A DNA stretch of 64,000 nucleotides from Alphaproteobacteria bacterium (GCA_016869765.1 VGES01000017.1:1-64000), one strand, 5' to 3'; counted from the first letter of the stretch, positions 45,861 through 54,783 are shown. Numbers and translations: made by a program. Notes: generated by a model not told the origin, from the letters alone.

Positions 45861-47161
45861 TGCTCCTCATCGTCCTCATCCTCGTCGTCATCGTCCTATC
45901 GATCATCGGCATGGAGATCGCGTGGGCGATCGCCATGGCCTGCCTCGCGTTCATCTTCATGACCCAAATGGGTTGGTGGGATCGCGAGATTCCGCTCGTG
46001 TTGTTCGCCCAGTCGATGCGGGAGGGCCTCAACAGCTTCGTGCTGCTGGCCATCCCGTTGTTCGTCTTTGCCGGCGAACTCATGAACGCCTCCGGTGTCA
46101 CGCATCGGATGGTACGGGTCGCCTCGGTGTTGGTGGGTCACCGGTCGGGCGGACTCGCCAACGTCGGCGTCACCGCCAATTTCATCATGTCGGGCGTGTC
46201 CGGTTCCGCGGTGGCCGACGCGGCGGCGACCGGCACGGTCCTCGTCCCCGAGATGACCAAGCGTGGGTTTCCTCCGACGTTTTCGAGCGCGGTGATCGCT
46301 TCGGCAGCGACGGTTGGGCCGATCATTCCGCCCTCGCTCGTCTTCGTGCTGCTGGGCGCGATCGTCGAGGTCTCGGTCGGTCGCCTGTTCCTGGCTGGAG
46401 TTCTTCCCGGCGTTATCATGTTCGTGGCGATGTTCCTTACGACGTGGTGGATCTGCCGCGCCCGCGGCTTCCCCGTGGAACCGCGGGCGACGCGTCAGGA
46501 GAAGGTGTCGGCGGCCTTCGACGGGCTGTTCGCCCTGCTGGCTCCGATCATCATCGTCGGTTCGATCGTGGGTGGCGTCGCTACCCCGACGGAAGGCGCT
46601 GCGGTCGCTGTCGCCTACACCCTGGTCCTGGGCTTCGTCGTTTACCGATCGCTCACGATCAAGGCGGTGATCGAAGCGGCCGGCGCGACGGCGATCGCTT
46701 CCGGCGTCATCATGCTCACGGTGGCAACCTCGCAGATTTTCGCCTGGCTCGCGGTGCAGGCGCGCATGGGCGAAATTCTCACGGAGTGGATGCTGTCGAT
46801 CAGCGATAACGTGTGGGTGCTCCTCGGCCTCGCCAACATCATCATGCTGGTGCTCGGCACGTTCATGGAGCTGCTGCCGATCATGTTGATTCTGGCGCCG
46901 ATCTTGTTCCCGCTGTTCGCCGGCATGGGCATCGACCCGGTGCACCTCGGCGTCGTGATGGTGCTGAACCTGATGATCGGCATGATCACACCGCCGATCG
47001 GCCTCAATCTGTTCGTGCTGGCGGCGATCTCCAAACAAGGCGTCTTCGAAATATTCCGCGAGGCGTTGCCCTATTTCGTCACGTTGATGATTGTTCTCGC
47101 GCTCATCACCTACGTTCCCATGCTAACCTTGACCATACCCACGTTCGTGATGCCAAAGTGA
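45860..47161 (+). CDS. TRAP transporter large permease (DctM family)
   Basis: 433 residues with about 12 membrane segments. The start at 45860 is fixed by the TGATG junction. DctM marks are IPLFVFAGELMNASGVTHRM, NFIMSGVSGSAVADAAATG, IIPPSLVFVLLGAI and NLMIGMITPPIGLNLFVLAA. It forms the transport channel for the solute delivered by the DctP protein encoded 19 bases downstream. Substrates of this group are mostly organic acids; which one is not readable here. Confidence 0.93.
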   Translation: MLLIVLILVVIVLSIIGMEIAWAIAMACLAFIFMTQMGWWDREIPLVLFAQSMREGLNSFVLLAIPLFVFAGELMNASGVTHRMVRVASVLVGHRSGGLANVGVTANFIMSGVSGSAVADAAATGTVLVPEMTKRGFPPTFSSAVIASAATVGPIIPPSLVFVLLGAIVEVSVGRLFLAGVLPGVIMFVAMFLTTWWICRARGFPVEPRATRQEKVSAAFDGLFALLAPIIIVGSIVGGVATPTEGAAVAVAYTLVLGFVVYRSLTIKAVIEAAGATAIASGVIMLTVATSQIFAWLAVQARMGEILTEWMLSISDNVWVLLGLANIIMLVLGTFMELLPIMLILAPILFPLFAGMGIDPVHLGVVMVLNLMIGMITPPIGLNLFVLAAISKQGVFEIFREALPYFVTLMIVLALITYVPMLTLTIPTFVMPK

Positions 47162-47180
47162 CCACAGGGAGGAACCCGTC

Positions 47181-48170
47181 ATGAAGCTAACCCGTCGTCA
47201 GTTCGGAGGCGCCGTTGCCGCCGCCGCCATCGTGTCCCAGGTCGGACTGTCCAAGCCTGCCAAGGCCAAGGTGTCGCTCAAGTGCGGCAGCGCCGCCAAC
47301 GACCAGTATGTCGGTGTCAAGTTCACCCGTGCTTGGCTCGAAGAGTTGAAGAAGCGCACCAACGGCGAGATCGAAGGCACGGTGTTCGCTGGCACGTTGG
47401 GCGGAGAGCAGGCGATGCTCGAAGGCATGGCCGTCGGCACGCTCGACCTCTACCAGGGCGCCTACACCGGTACCCGTGAGTTCGACATTTTCTATACCGC
47501 CAACTTTTTCCGCAACTACGACCACGCGGTGAAGGTGGTCAACAATCCGGCGATCCGTGCGCGTCTCGAGAAGGTGCTGTCCGACAAGTACCAGGGGCAG
47601 ATGATCGGGGTCGGTCGCGCCGGGGCCTTCGGCCTCTACATGCGGGCGAATATCAACTCGTGGGCTGACCTGCGAAACAAGAAGATCCGGGCCGGCGCAA
47701 TCGAGGGCGTGCTCGAAGGATTGAAGGCTTTCGGTGCCAACCCGACGCCGATTCCGTTCAACGAGGTCTATTCGGCGTTGCAGCAGGGCGTCGTCGAGGG
47801 CCAGGTAACACTGTCCTCGCTTGTCATCGTCCAGAAGTACTACGAGGTCTGCAAATACGCGGTGAACAACGAGTTCGGCCTCGGCCTCGACAAGTTCGTT
47901 ATCGCCAATCGCGTGTGGCGCCAGATTTCGCCGGCGCACCAGAAGATCATGATCGACACGTTCAGCGAGATGGAGCCGGCGGGTTACGACAAGCCGGTGC
48001 GCGAAGAGCGTGAAGAAAACTTCAAGAAGTGGGAAGGCTTCAACGGCGCCGGCAGCGTCATCAAATTGGACGACGCCGAGGGGCGTCGTTTGACCTCGCC
48101 GGTGGCCGAGCGTCTGGCCAACGACGTGCTCGGCGCGGGCGCCTGGAAGAGCATCCAGGACACCGTGTAG
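47181..48170 (+). CDS. TRAP transporter solute-binding protein (DctP family)
   Basis: 329 residues. The N-terminus TRRQFGGAVAAAAIV has a twin-arginine pattern, with cleavage near PAKAKV, so Tat export is possible. Mature features: GGEQAMLEGMAVGTLDLYQG, LRNKKIRAGAIEGVLEGLKA and PIPFNEVYSALQQGVVEGQ, where Arg and the EVYSALQQG helix usually hold the solute carboxylate. It ends the operon just before an intrinsic terminator at 48193. Confidence 0.92.
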   Translation: MKLTRRQFGGAVAAAAIVSQVGLSKPAKAKVSLKCGSAANDQYVGVKFTRAWLEELKKRTNGEIEGTVFAGTLGGEQAMLEGMAVGTLDLYQGAYTGTREFDIFYTANFFRNYDHAVKVVNNPAIRARLEKVLSDKYQGQMIGVGRAGAFGLYMRANINSWADLRNKKIRAGAIEGVLEGLKAFGANPTPIPFNEVYSALQQGVVEGQVTLSSLVIVQKYYEVCKYAVNNEFGLGLDKFVIANRVWRQISPAHQKIMIDTFSEMEPAGYDKPVREEREENFKKWEGFNGAGSVIKLDDAEGRRLTSPVAERLANDVLGAGAWKSIQDTV

Positions 48171-48192
48171 GCACGATCCGACCGGTTCGGAG

Positions 48193-48220
48193 GAGGGGGC
48201 CTGCGGGCCCCCTCTTTTTT
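48193..48220 (+). terminator. Rho-independent terminator of the TRAP operon
   Basis: Stem GAGGGGGCC (48193-48201) pairs with GGCCCCCTC (48206-48214) around the tetraloop TGCG, followed directly by six T. It lies 23 bases after the DctP stop. Confidence 0.93.
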
Positions 48221-48283
48221 CGCTCTTCGCTTGGCTTGGCGAACGCGCCGGTGTAACCCTCGGACCACCGACAAGGGGGACCC

Positions 48284-48970
48284 ATGGCCGTGCTCAACAT
48301 CAAGGAAGACGCCCAGCGCGCCTTCGCCGTCCTGAAAAACGGCGGCATCGCGATCCTGCCGATGGACGTCGGCTACTCGCTGATCGGCGGTTCTGCGGCC
48401 TCGCTCAAGAAGATCTTTGACACCAAGCGCCGAGCACCGTCGAAGCTCAACGCCATGGTCGGGAACGACGCGTTGCATCGCGAGTTGCACGTCATCAGTC
48501 CGCGCGCCCGCGACATCTATCAGGCGATCTGCTTCGACTACGACCTGCCGCTCGGGTTGATCGCCCCGTGTCGTCCGGAGCATCCGTTGTTGAAGCGTCT
48601 CGATGCCGATACCTACGAGCGCTCGACCAAGGGCAACACGCTCCTCATGCTGCTTAACGCCGGTCGGTTCCATGCCGAGATCACGCGGCTTTCGCACGAG
48701 GCGGGACACCTGCTGTTCGGCTCGTCCGCCAACCTGACGCTCACCGGAACCAAGTTCCAGGTCAGCGACATGGAGCCCGAGATCACCGGTATCGCCGACA
48801 TCATCATCGACTACGGGCTGATGAAGTATCATCTGTGGGGATTGTCCTCGACTCTGCTCGACGTCGAAACCTGCACCGTGCATCGTTTCGGATCGTGCTA
48901 CGAGAACATCGCCGCGATCCTTAGGCGCCACTTCAAGGTCGAGCTGCCGCCCAAGCCCGCCAAGGCCTAG
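48284..48970 (+). CDS. YrdC/Sua5/YciO family protein (divergent)
   Basis: 228 residues. The YrdC pattern is present: GGIAILPMDVGYSLIGG, then the basic TKRRAPSKL, and late SSANLTLTGT and LSSTLLDV. The TDTVYGL box of true threonylcarbamoyl-AMP synthases is altered to MDVGYSL. This is therefore more likely a YciO/YrdC side branch than the essential tRNA t6A enzyme. It begins 64 bases after the terminator with GGGGG as ribosome site. Confidence 0.75.
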   Translation: MAVLNIKEDAQRAFAVLKNGGIAILPMDVGYSLIGGSAASLKKIFDTKRRAPSKLNAMVGNDALHRELHVISPRARDIYQAICFDYDLPLGLIAPCRPEHPLLKRLDADTYERSTKGNTLLMLLNAGRFHAEITRLSHEAGHLLFGSSANLTLTGTKFQVSDMEPEITGIADIIIDYGLMKYHLWGLSSTLLDVETCTVHRFGSCYENIAAILRRHFKVELPPKPAKA

Positions 48971-49243
48971 GCGCATTGTCGCCGCATCCGCGCCACAAAG
49001 TCTGGCCAAGCTGGGGCCTGTCCGGACCGTTCCACGCGCCGGCTGGCAGGCCCCTGAGCCGTGGTTGCCCCACAGCGAAGCGGTCGGTGGACGACGACGT
49101 CGGGCGCCGTCGCCAGCGCGGCGCCTGACACTGGGGTCAACCGCCCCAGTTGCCGCGACCCCCGATGGGCCGTTGACCTGCATCATGGCGGGTCGGTTGT
49201 GCTGGTGATCCCTTGTTCGCCTCAGCATTCCAAGGAGGACTCC

Positions 49244-49690
49244 ATGCGTCGAGCAAAGGGGTGGTTGGTTGGACTTCTGGCGGCGACAGCCGTGGGCGGC
49301 CTGGTCGCCGCGGCGGACGCGCAACCCCGAATGGGTCCCGGTCGCATGACCGACGGCGAGCGCCAGTTGTTTCACTTCGGCCAGATCGATGCCGATCACG
49401 ACGGCGTCGTCACGCAAGCCGAGTATTTCGCCTACCGCGACAAGATGTTCGCCGCGATGGACAAGGACAAGAGCGGCTCGATCTCGATGCCCGAGCACGG
49501 TGGTCCGTCGCCCGGGCGCGGCATGGAGCGACACTTCAAAGGAGTCAATCGTTCCAGCTCCGGTCAGATCACGAAGCAGGAATGGACGCAGGAAAGCCAG
49601 GAGATGTTTGCCGAACGCGACAAGAACAAGGACGGCAAACTGACGCCCGATGAATTCGGCCCCCTGATGCGTCACGGCCGGAGGATGTAG
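49244..49690 (+). CDS. Exported EF-hand (calcium-binding) protein
   Basis: 148 residues from the ATG after AAGGAGG. A signal peptide covers about residues 1-26 (cleavage ADAQ). There are four EF-hand loops: 49-60 (DADHDGVVTQAE), 73-84 (DKDKSGSISMPE), 102-113 (NRSSSGQITKQE, lacking the first Asp) and 126-137 (DKNKDGKLTPDE). Loops 1, 2 and 4 look able to bind Ca2+; loop 3 is degenerate. It is probably a periplasmic calcium buffer or sensor. The 273-base gap before it holds no feature I recognise beyond its ribosome site. Confidence 0.85.
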   Translation: MRRAKGWLVGLLAATAVGGLVAAADAQPRMGPGRMTDGERQLFHFGQIDADHDGVVTQAEYFAYRDKMFAAMDKDKSGSISMPEHGGPSPGRGMERHFKGVNRSSSGQITKQEWTQESQEMFAERDKNKDGKLTPDEFGPLMRHGRRM

Positions 49691-49826
49691 TCGCTGGCGA
49701 CCTAGCGCCAACACCCGAGTGCCGCCAGAGGCTTTGTCGCCCCTGCGGCGAGGGTGACCTTTGACCATGGCGAGACGTACAGGCTAGGCTTCGGCCTCGT
49801 TGTTCCAGGGGCGAGGGAGCCGATCG

Positions 49827-50999
49827 ATGCCGTTGCTGTCCGAACTGAAGAAGAACGCCAAACGGGAACGCAAATTCACCGCTGACCCGCTCGATTCGTG
49901 GACGCTGCCTCCACACTACTATTACGACCCGGCGATCTACGAAAAAGAGAAGCGCGAGATCTGGTTCAAGACGTGGCAATACGTCGGCCTCGTGGCCGAC
50001 CTGAAGAACGTCGGCGACTACTTCACGACCCAGATTCTGGATCAGAAGCTGTTCGTCATCCGCTCCAAGGACGGCAAGATTCGAACCTTCTACAACGTCT
50101 GCCAGCACCGCGGGCACACGCTGTTCGACCCGGACACGCGCGGGAACGCCTTGCAGATCACATGCAAGTTCCACGCTTGGTCCTACGACACGTTCGGCAA
50201 CCTCCGGAATGCCCCGATGTCCGAGGTGGTCCGGAACTTCCATAACGAGGACTTCTGCGTTCCCGAGATTCGTACCGAAATGCTCGGGCCGATGATCTTC
50301 GTCAACCTGGACGACTCGGCCGCGCCGTTGATGGATCAAGGCGGCAAGCTGCTCCAGCGGTTCCGCGATGCGGTGGTCGGCTTCGATGATCTGTTGCTGG
50401 CGCGCCGCGAGGGCTTCCAGGTCAAGGCGAACTGGAAGTTCATCCTCGACGGCCTGGAGTGCTACCACTGTCCCTACATCCATCCGCAGTCGATGGGCCG
50501 CCGGGACTCGACCACGACCAAGACCTGGGACGCTCATATCGAGGGCATTTGGCAGGCGCACAGGACGCTCGGCAACTACGAGTTGATGGACAAGCATCCC
50601 GAGAAGTTCCCGTACCCGATCACCAACGCCACCAATCGCGACATCTACGTCTGGTTCATGTTCCCGAACCTTGTGTTCGTGTCGCGCCAAGGACCGCCCA
50701 ATTTCCAGATCCTGCACGCCATGCCCCAGGGGCCCGAGCAGTCGATCCGCTATCAGATCAACTTCTGCCCGAACGACCCGCCGAACGAGTTCGACCTCGG
50801 CCACATGAATCACTATCGCGATGTGGTATGGCCGCAGGATTGCGAGGCGATGGAAAAACAGATGTCGGGCATCAAGTCGCTCGGCTTCCGCCGCGGCCGC
50901 CTGATGACCGACGAATCGTCATCCTGGTGGAGCGAGGAGGGCACGCACCACTTCAATCATCTGGTCTGGAAGTCGCTCAACGGCGAGCACTACGCGTAG
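49827..50999 (+). CDS. Rieske aromatic ring-hydroxylating oxygenase, alpha subunit
   Basis: 390 residues. The Rieske [2Fe-2S] ligands are Cys92/His94 (NVCQHRGH) and Cys113/His116 (CKFHAW). The catalytic domain carries DGLECYHCPYIHP with His214 and His219 as Fe ligands. The third ligand is probably the Asp in WPQDCEAMEKQ. Such enzymes hydroxylate aromatic or quaternary-amine substrates with O2. No beta subunit or reductase gene is adjacent, so electrons must come from elsewhere. The following hydrolase is on the same strand after a repeat. Confidence 0.9.
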   Translation: MPLLSELKKNAKRERKFTADPLDSWTLPPHYYYDPAIYEKEKREIWFKTWQYVGLVADLKNVGDYFTTQILDQKLFVIRSKDGKIRTFYNVCQHRGHTLFDPDTRGNALQITCKFHAWSYDTFGNLRNAPMSEVVRNFHNEDFCVPEIRTEMLGPMIFVNLDDSAAPLMDQGGKLLQRFRDAVVGFDDLLLARREGFQVKANWKFILDGLECYHCPYIHPQSMGRRDSTTTKTWDAHIEGIWQAHRTLGNYELMDKHPEKFPYPITNATNRDIYVWFMFPNLVFVSRQGPPNFQILHAMPQGPEQSIRYQINFCPNDPPNEFDLGHMNHYRDVVWPQDCEAMEKQMSGIKSLGFRRGRLMTDESSSWWSEEGTHHFNHLVWKSLNGEHYA

Positions 51000-51020
51000 G
51001 TCGTCGCTCGGCGCCCCACA

Positions 51021-51070
51021 CCCTAGCCTCTCCCCTCCGCGGAGAGGGAGCGCGCAGCGCGGGTGAGGGG
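51021..51070. repeat. Intergenic palindromic repeat, copy 4
   Basis: CCTAGCCTCTCCCCTCCGCG pairs with the following GGAGAGGGAG. It closes with GCGGGTGAGGGG, the same ending as the other copies. It lies between the Rieske oxygenase and the hydrolase. Confidence 0.65.
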
Positions 51071-51164
51071 CAGCGAGCCAAGAGGCGTACCCCTCTGCTC
51101 GCCCGGCTGTCGCACGCTCTCTCTCTCCCTCCTTTCGGGGAGACCTCGCAACTCTCGGACACCC

Positions 51165-51992
51165 ATGTTGGTTCGTTTTCTCGATCTCGGTGGCTATCGC
51201 ACCCGCACCTACGTCGCCGGCTCGGGGCCGGCGCTGATCCTGGTTCATGGCGGCGGGGCGTCGGCTGATGCGTACGTGCGCAACATCGAGGTGTTGGCCG
51301 AGCGCCACACGGTCTACGCCCCGGACCTGCTCGGCCATGGCTTCGCCGACTGGCCCGACCCGAGGGGTAGGACGCCGCAGGAACTCCAGGTCGAACACCT
51401 CGGGCGCTTCGTCGATGCGCTCGGCCTCACGCGTTACACGCTGGCGGGCTGGTCGTTCGGCGGATTGGTCGTCGGACTCCATGCCCTTGCGCGACCGAAC
51501 CAGGTCGAGCGCCTGATCTTCATCGGCTCGAGTTCGGTGTTTCACCCGCTCGATCAGCGCAGGGAAATCCACCAGGCGGTCTTCGACAATCAGATCAAGG
51601 CGCTGGAGAACCCGAGCCGCGATTCCATTCGCAAGCGCAACACCGGATCGAATCACCGCAAGGACGATCCCTTCGAGGAGATCGTCCTGACACAGCTTAC
51701 GTTCTTCGCCTGGCCCCAGCGCCAGGAGGCTTTCCGCTACACGATCGAAGGATTGCAGCGCGCGACCGCGATGCCCGAACACCAGATGTTTCCGCGCCTC
51801 GAAGCGATCAGCGTGCCGACGCTGGTGATCACCGGCCGCAACGACCCACGGGCCAAATGGGACGTGGTCGACGCCAACGTCCGCCGCATCAAAGGGGCCC
51901 GCCACGAGATCATGGAGGGCTGCGGCCACAAGCCGTTCTCCGAGGACCCCGAGACGTTCAATCGCCTGGTGAAGGCGTTTCTCGCCGGCTAG
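51165..51992 (+). CDS. Alpha/beta hydrolase (meta-cleavage-hydrolase-like)
   Basis: 275 residues from the ATG at 51165. The oxyanion loop is LVHGGGASADAY, the nucleophile elbow GWSFGG, the acid ITGRNDP and the His EGCGHKPFSE. The layout fits C-C hydrolases of aromatic meta-cleavage routes and haloperoxidase-like esterases. The Rieske oxygenase upstream makes an aromatic pathway plausible. Its stop overlaps the convergent CoA-transferase stop by four bases. Confidence 0.83.
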   Translation: MLVRFLDLGGYRTRTYVAGSGPALILVHGGGASADAYVRNIEVLAERHTVYAPDLLGHGFADWPDPRGRTPQELQVEHLGRFVDALGLTRYTLAGWSFGGLVVGLHALARPNQVERLIFIGSSSVFHPLDQRREIHQAVFDNQIKALENPSRDSIRKRNTGSNHRKDDPFEEIVLTQLTFFAWPQRQEAFRYTIEGLQRATAMPEHQMFPRLEAISVPTLVITGRNDPRAKWDVVDANVRRIKGARHEIMEGCGHKPFSEDPETFNRLVKAFLAG

Positions 51993-53194
51993 ATCACGCC
52001 GGCCTTGCGCAGGGCAGTGATCTCGTTCGTCGCGAGACCGGCTTCGCGCAGAATTTCGTCCGTGTGCTGTCCATGTTCGGGCGCAGTCGCTTCGGGGTAG
52101 GCCATACCCGCCATCTGGATCGGGCTCGCCAGCAGTTGCACGGTCTTGCCGTCGGGGCGTTTCTGCGTGCGGATGCGCCCGCGGCGACGGACGAACGGAT
52201 TCTCCAGGGCGCCGGCGACGTCGCGTAGCGGCGCCGCGGGCACCTGTCCGGCGAAGCGGTCGATCCAGTCGTCGGTCGTGCGTGCGGCCAATGCCTGATC
52301 GAGCATGTCGCTCACCTCGTCACGGCGCTCGAAGCGATCCTTGAACGTGGCAAACCGTGGATCGCTCGCCCATTCCGGGCGGCTGATGATCTCGCACAGG
52401 CGGCCCCAGAACTTCTCCTTGTTGCACATCAGGAAGATCCAGCCGTCCTTGGTCTTGACGAGCTGGCAGGGGACGAGCGAGGGATGGGCCGAGCGCGGCC
52501 GGCGCCGCTCGTTGTGGCCGGCGGCCAGGTACCAATGCGCGACGTAACTCAGGTTGTAGAGCGCGGTGTCGAACAGGGTCACGTCGACATCACGTCCCTG
52601 GCCGGTGGTGCGCGCCGACAGGACGGCGGCGACCAAGCCGTACGACATCGACAGGCCGGTCATCATGTCGACGATCGACAGCCCCATGCGGGCCGGCGGT
52701 CCGTCCGGCTCGCCGGTGAGCGACAGGTAGCCGGCCTCGGCCTGCATCAAGTAGTCGTAGCCCGGCCAGGTTGCCCGCTCGTTGTCGCGGCCGTAGGCCG
52801 TGAGGTGCGCGCAAACGATACGCGGGTTGGCTGTCTTGAGGTCATCGTAGGTGAGCTTGAGCTTGCCCGGCACGTCGCCCCGCAGGTTGTGACACACCGC
52901 ATCGGCGTTCTTCACCAGCAGGCGAAACACGCGCTGGCCTTCTGCGCTTTTGAGGTCGAGCGTGAGCGAACGTTTGGCGCGGTTGTTGCTCTGGAAGAAC
53001 AGGCTGGCCGCGGAGTCCTGGGCGCCGTCGACGAAATACGGTCCGACGTGGCGGCCGACGTCGCCCTCCTTGGGGTTTTCGACCTTGATGATGTCGGCGC
53101 CGAGGTCCGACAGGTACTGCGTTCCGAACGGCCCGGCGCCGTATTGCTCGACCGCGAGGACGCGCACGCCCGCGAGGGGAAGAGGGAGGGTCAT
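51989..53194 (-). CDS. CaiB/BaiF family CoA-transferase
   Basis: 401 residues. The family III CoA-transferase pattern is PLAGVRVLAVEQYGAGPFGT, LGADIIKVENPKEGD and NRAKRSLTLDLKS, with the catalytic Asp176 in GLSIVDMMTG. It transfers CoA between carboxylic acids through an aspartyl-CoA intermediate. It follows the MaoC hydratase (9 bases) and the CitE-like lyase on the same strand. The trio equals the transferase, hydratase and lyase set used for itaconate or mesaconate. The substrate is inferred from this context only. Confidence 0.92.
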   Translation of the reverse strand: MTLPLPLAGVRVLAVEQYGAGPFGTQYLSDLGADIIKVENPKEGDVGRHVGPYFVDGAQDSAASLFFQSNNRAKRSLTLDLKSAEGQRVFRLLVKNADAVCHNLRGDVPGKLKLTYDDLKTANPRIVCAHLTAYGRDNERATWPGYDYLMQAEAGYLSLTGEPDGPPARMGLSIVDMMTGLSMSYGLVAAVLSARTTGQGRDVDVTLFDTALYNLSYVAHWYLAAGHNERRRPRSAHPSLVPCQLVKTKDGWIFLMCNKEKFWGRLCEIISRPEWASDPRFATFKDRFERRDEVSDMLDQALAARTTDDWIDRFAGQVPAAPLRDVAGALENPFVRRRGRIRTQKRPDGKTVQLLASPIQMAGMAYPEATAPEHGQHTDEILREAGLATNEITALRKAGVI

Positions 53195-53203
53195 GGATGA
53201 AAC

Positions 53204-53722
53204 CTAGTAGTTGGCGGTGTCGCCGACGGCATGCCCGCGCTTGGGCACCAAGAAAACACGCTCGTAGGTGATGACGGCGGTGCCGTCCTCCTTGCGACCG
53301 GTGGTGCGGATTCGGACGACGCCTGCCGTCGGTCGCGACTTCGACTCGCGCTTCTCCAGCACCTCCGACTCCGAGTACAGCGTGTCGCCGGCGAACACCG
53401 GGGCCAGCATCTTGATCTTGTCCCAGCCGAGGTTGGCGATCGCCTTCTGGCTCGTGTCGCTCACGCTCATGCCGCTCACCACCGAGAGAATCATGCTCGA
53501 GTTGACCACCATGCGGCCGAACTCGCTCTTGCGCGCGTACGCGGCGTCGAAGTGGAGCGGATGGGTGTTCATGGTGAGGATCGAGAACCAGATGTGATCC
53601 GATTCGGTGATCGTGCGGCCCGGGCGATGTTCGTAGACGTCGCCCACCGTGAAGTCGTCGTAGTAGCGCCCGAGATCTTCACGGTAGCGATTGGGGCCGA
53701 CCTTCTTGCTGCCATAACTCAT
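53204..53722 (-). CDS. MaoC-family dehydratase/hydratase
   Basis: 172 residues, a single hot-dog fold. The active-site region is ILTMNTHPLHFDAAYA (normally Asp-x-x-N-P-x-H-x-D), giving NTHPLHFD here, followed by KSEFGRMVVNS. ITYERVFLVPKRG closes the domain. Its length and motifs match itaconyl-CoA or mesaconyl-CoA hydratase-like members. It lies between the CoA-transferase and the lyase genes, so it likely hydrates the CoA ester before cleavage. Confidence 0.88.
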   Translation of the reverse strand: MSYGSKKVGPNRYREDLGRYYDDFTVGDVYEHRPGRTITESDHIWFSILTMNTHPLHFDAAYARKSEFGRMVVNSSMILSVVSGMSVSDTSQKAIANLGWDKIKMLAPVFAGDTLYSESEVLEKRESKSRPTAGVVRIRTTGRKEDGTAVITYERVFLVPKRGHAVGDTANY

Positions 53723-53737
53723 GGATGGTTCCTTGCA

Positions 53738-53830
53738 TCAAACCGATCGCCCGGCGGCGGCGAGCGTTCGCCGCGCGCGGGTAACCAGCGGCACATCGAT
53801 CATGCGACCGTCGACGGTGGTGACACCGCC
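53738..53830 (-). pseudogene. Second, in-frame copy of the CitE gene's 3' end
   Basis: Read on the minus strand directly after the CitE stop, the same frame continues as GGVTTVDGRMIDVPLVTRAR, then RTLAAAGRSV and a TGA. This repeats the true ending KGGVVTVDGRMIDLPLVTRA. It is a tandem duplication, or the scar of recombination between two lyase paralogues. It ends 15 bases before the MaoC start. Confidence 0.85.
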
Positions 53831-54664
53831 CTAGCCGCCCGCCAACGCCAGGGTGCGTCGCGCGCGGGTCACGAGCGGCAGATCGATCATGCGGCCGTCG
53901 ACCGTCACCACGCCCCCCTTGGCGGCCTCGAACGCTTCGACGATTCGTCGGGCCCGCGTGATGTCGTCCTCGCTCGGCCGCAACGCCCCGTGAATGGGCG
54001 CGACCTGCTTGGGGTGGATCGTCGCCTTGCTGCGAAAGCCGAGTTCGGCCACGCGCCTGGTTTCGGCGACCAAGCCCGCCTCATCGTCGAGCGCGAGCCA
54101 CACGCCGTCGGTGGCGACGATTCCGGCGCGGGCCGCGGCAAACGCGATCTGGCTGCGTGCCACCAGCAGACCGTCCCAGCTTTGCTCGCCGCCGGTCTCG
54201 GCGGTGAAATCGGCGGCTCCGAAACCGAGCGCCTCGAGCCTCGGCGAGGCGCCGGCGATGGTGCCGGCGTTGGCGAGCCCTTCCGTGGTTTCGATCACCG
54301 CCGACAGGCGGATTTCCGGGAACCTTGCTCCGAGCAACCCGTCGACCCAGCGCACCTCCTCGACCGATCCCACCATCGGGATGACGACGCCATCGGGCCC
54401 GGCCGGGGCCTCCAGTAGAGCCGCCAAGTCACGAACGCCGTGGACGGTCTTGGGCGAGTTGATGCGGACAAAACGCCGCGCGCCGTGGGTTGACGGTCTG
54501 GCGAGGTAGTCGATCACGCCGCGCCGGGCCATGTCTTTTTCAGGTGGCGCCACGGCGTCTTCGAGGTCGAGCGCGACCACGTCGGCGCCCGATTGCACCG
54601 CCTTGTCGAAGCGGTCGGGCCGCGATCCGGGGACGAACAGGAGGGTGCGAAAAAGACTCGGCAT
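53831..54664 (-). CDS. HpcH/HpaI aldolase / citrate-lyase beta-like CoA lyase (CitE family)
   Basis: 277 residues. Family marks: RTLLFVPGSRPDRFDKA, ALDLEDAVAPPEKD (Mg-binding acids), RINSP, the Glu in VIETTEGLANAGTI, GAADFTAETGG, and KATIHPKQVAPIH. CitE-type enzymes cleave malyl-, citramalyl- or beta-methylmalyl-CoA. With CaiB and MaoC downstream this fits citramalyl-CoA cleavage to pyruvate and acetyl-CoA (inference). A duplicate of its last 30 codons follows the stop. Divergent from the GntR gene, with the palindromic sites between. Confidence 0.9.
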   Translation of the reverse strand: MPSLFRTLLFVPGSRPDRFDKAVQSGADVVALDLEDAVAPPEKDMARRGVIDYLARPSTHGARRFVRINSPKTVHGVRDLAALLEAPAGPDGVVIPMVGSVEEVRWVDGLLGARFPEIRLSAVIETTEGLANAGTIAGASPRLEALGFGAADFTAETGGEQSWDGLLVARSQIAFAAARAGIVATDGVWLALDDEAGLVAETRRVAELGFRSKATIHPKQVAPIHGALRPSEDDITRARRIVEAFEAAKGGVVTVDGRMIDLPLVTRARRTLALAGG

Positions 54665-54769
54665 CGGCCGACCTCGTTGGAACGGCCCGGAGCATCGATG
54701 TTCGGTCGGCCTCGGTCAACGCATTTTCCGCGGTTCGCGGCACGGCCGCAGCGGTCGGCGGAACCCGGG

Positions 54770-54783
54770 TATTTTCGAAAATA
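54770..54783. promoter_or_regulatory. 14-bp perfect palindrome, putative operator site 1
   Basis: TATTTTCGAAAATA lies in the divergent gap between the CitE-like and GntR genes. TTCGAAAAT from it recurs at 54848-54856, with centres 74 bp apart, about seven helix turns. A binding site for the adjacent GntR-family protein is likely. Confidence 0.6.
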
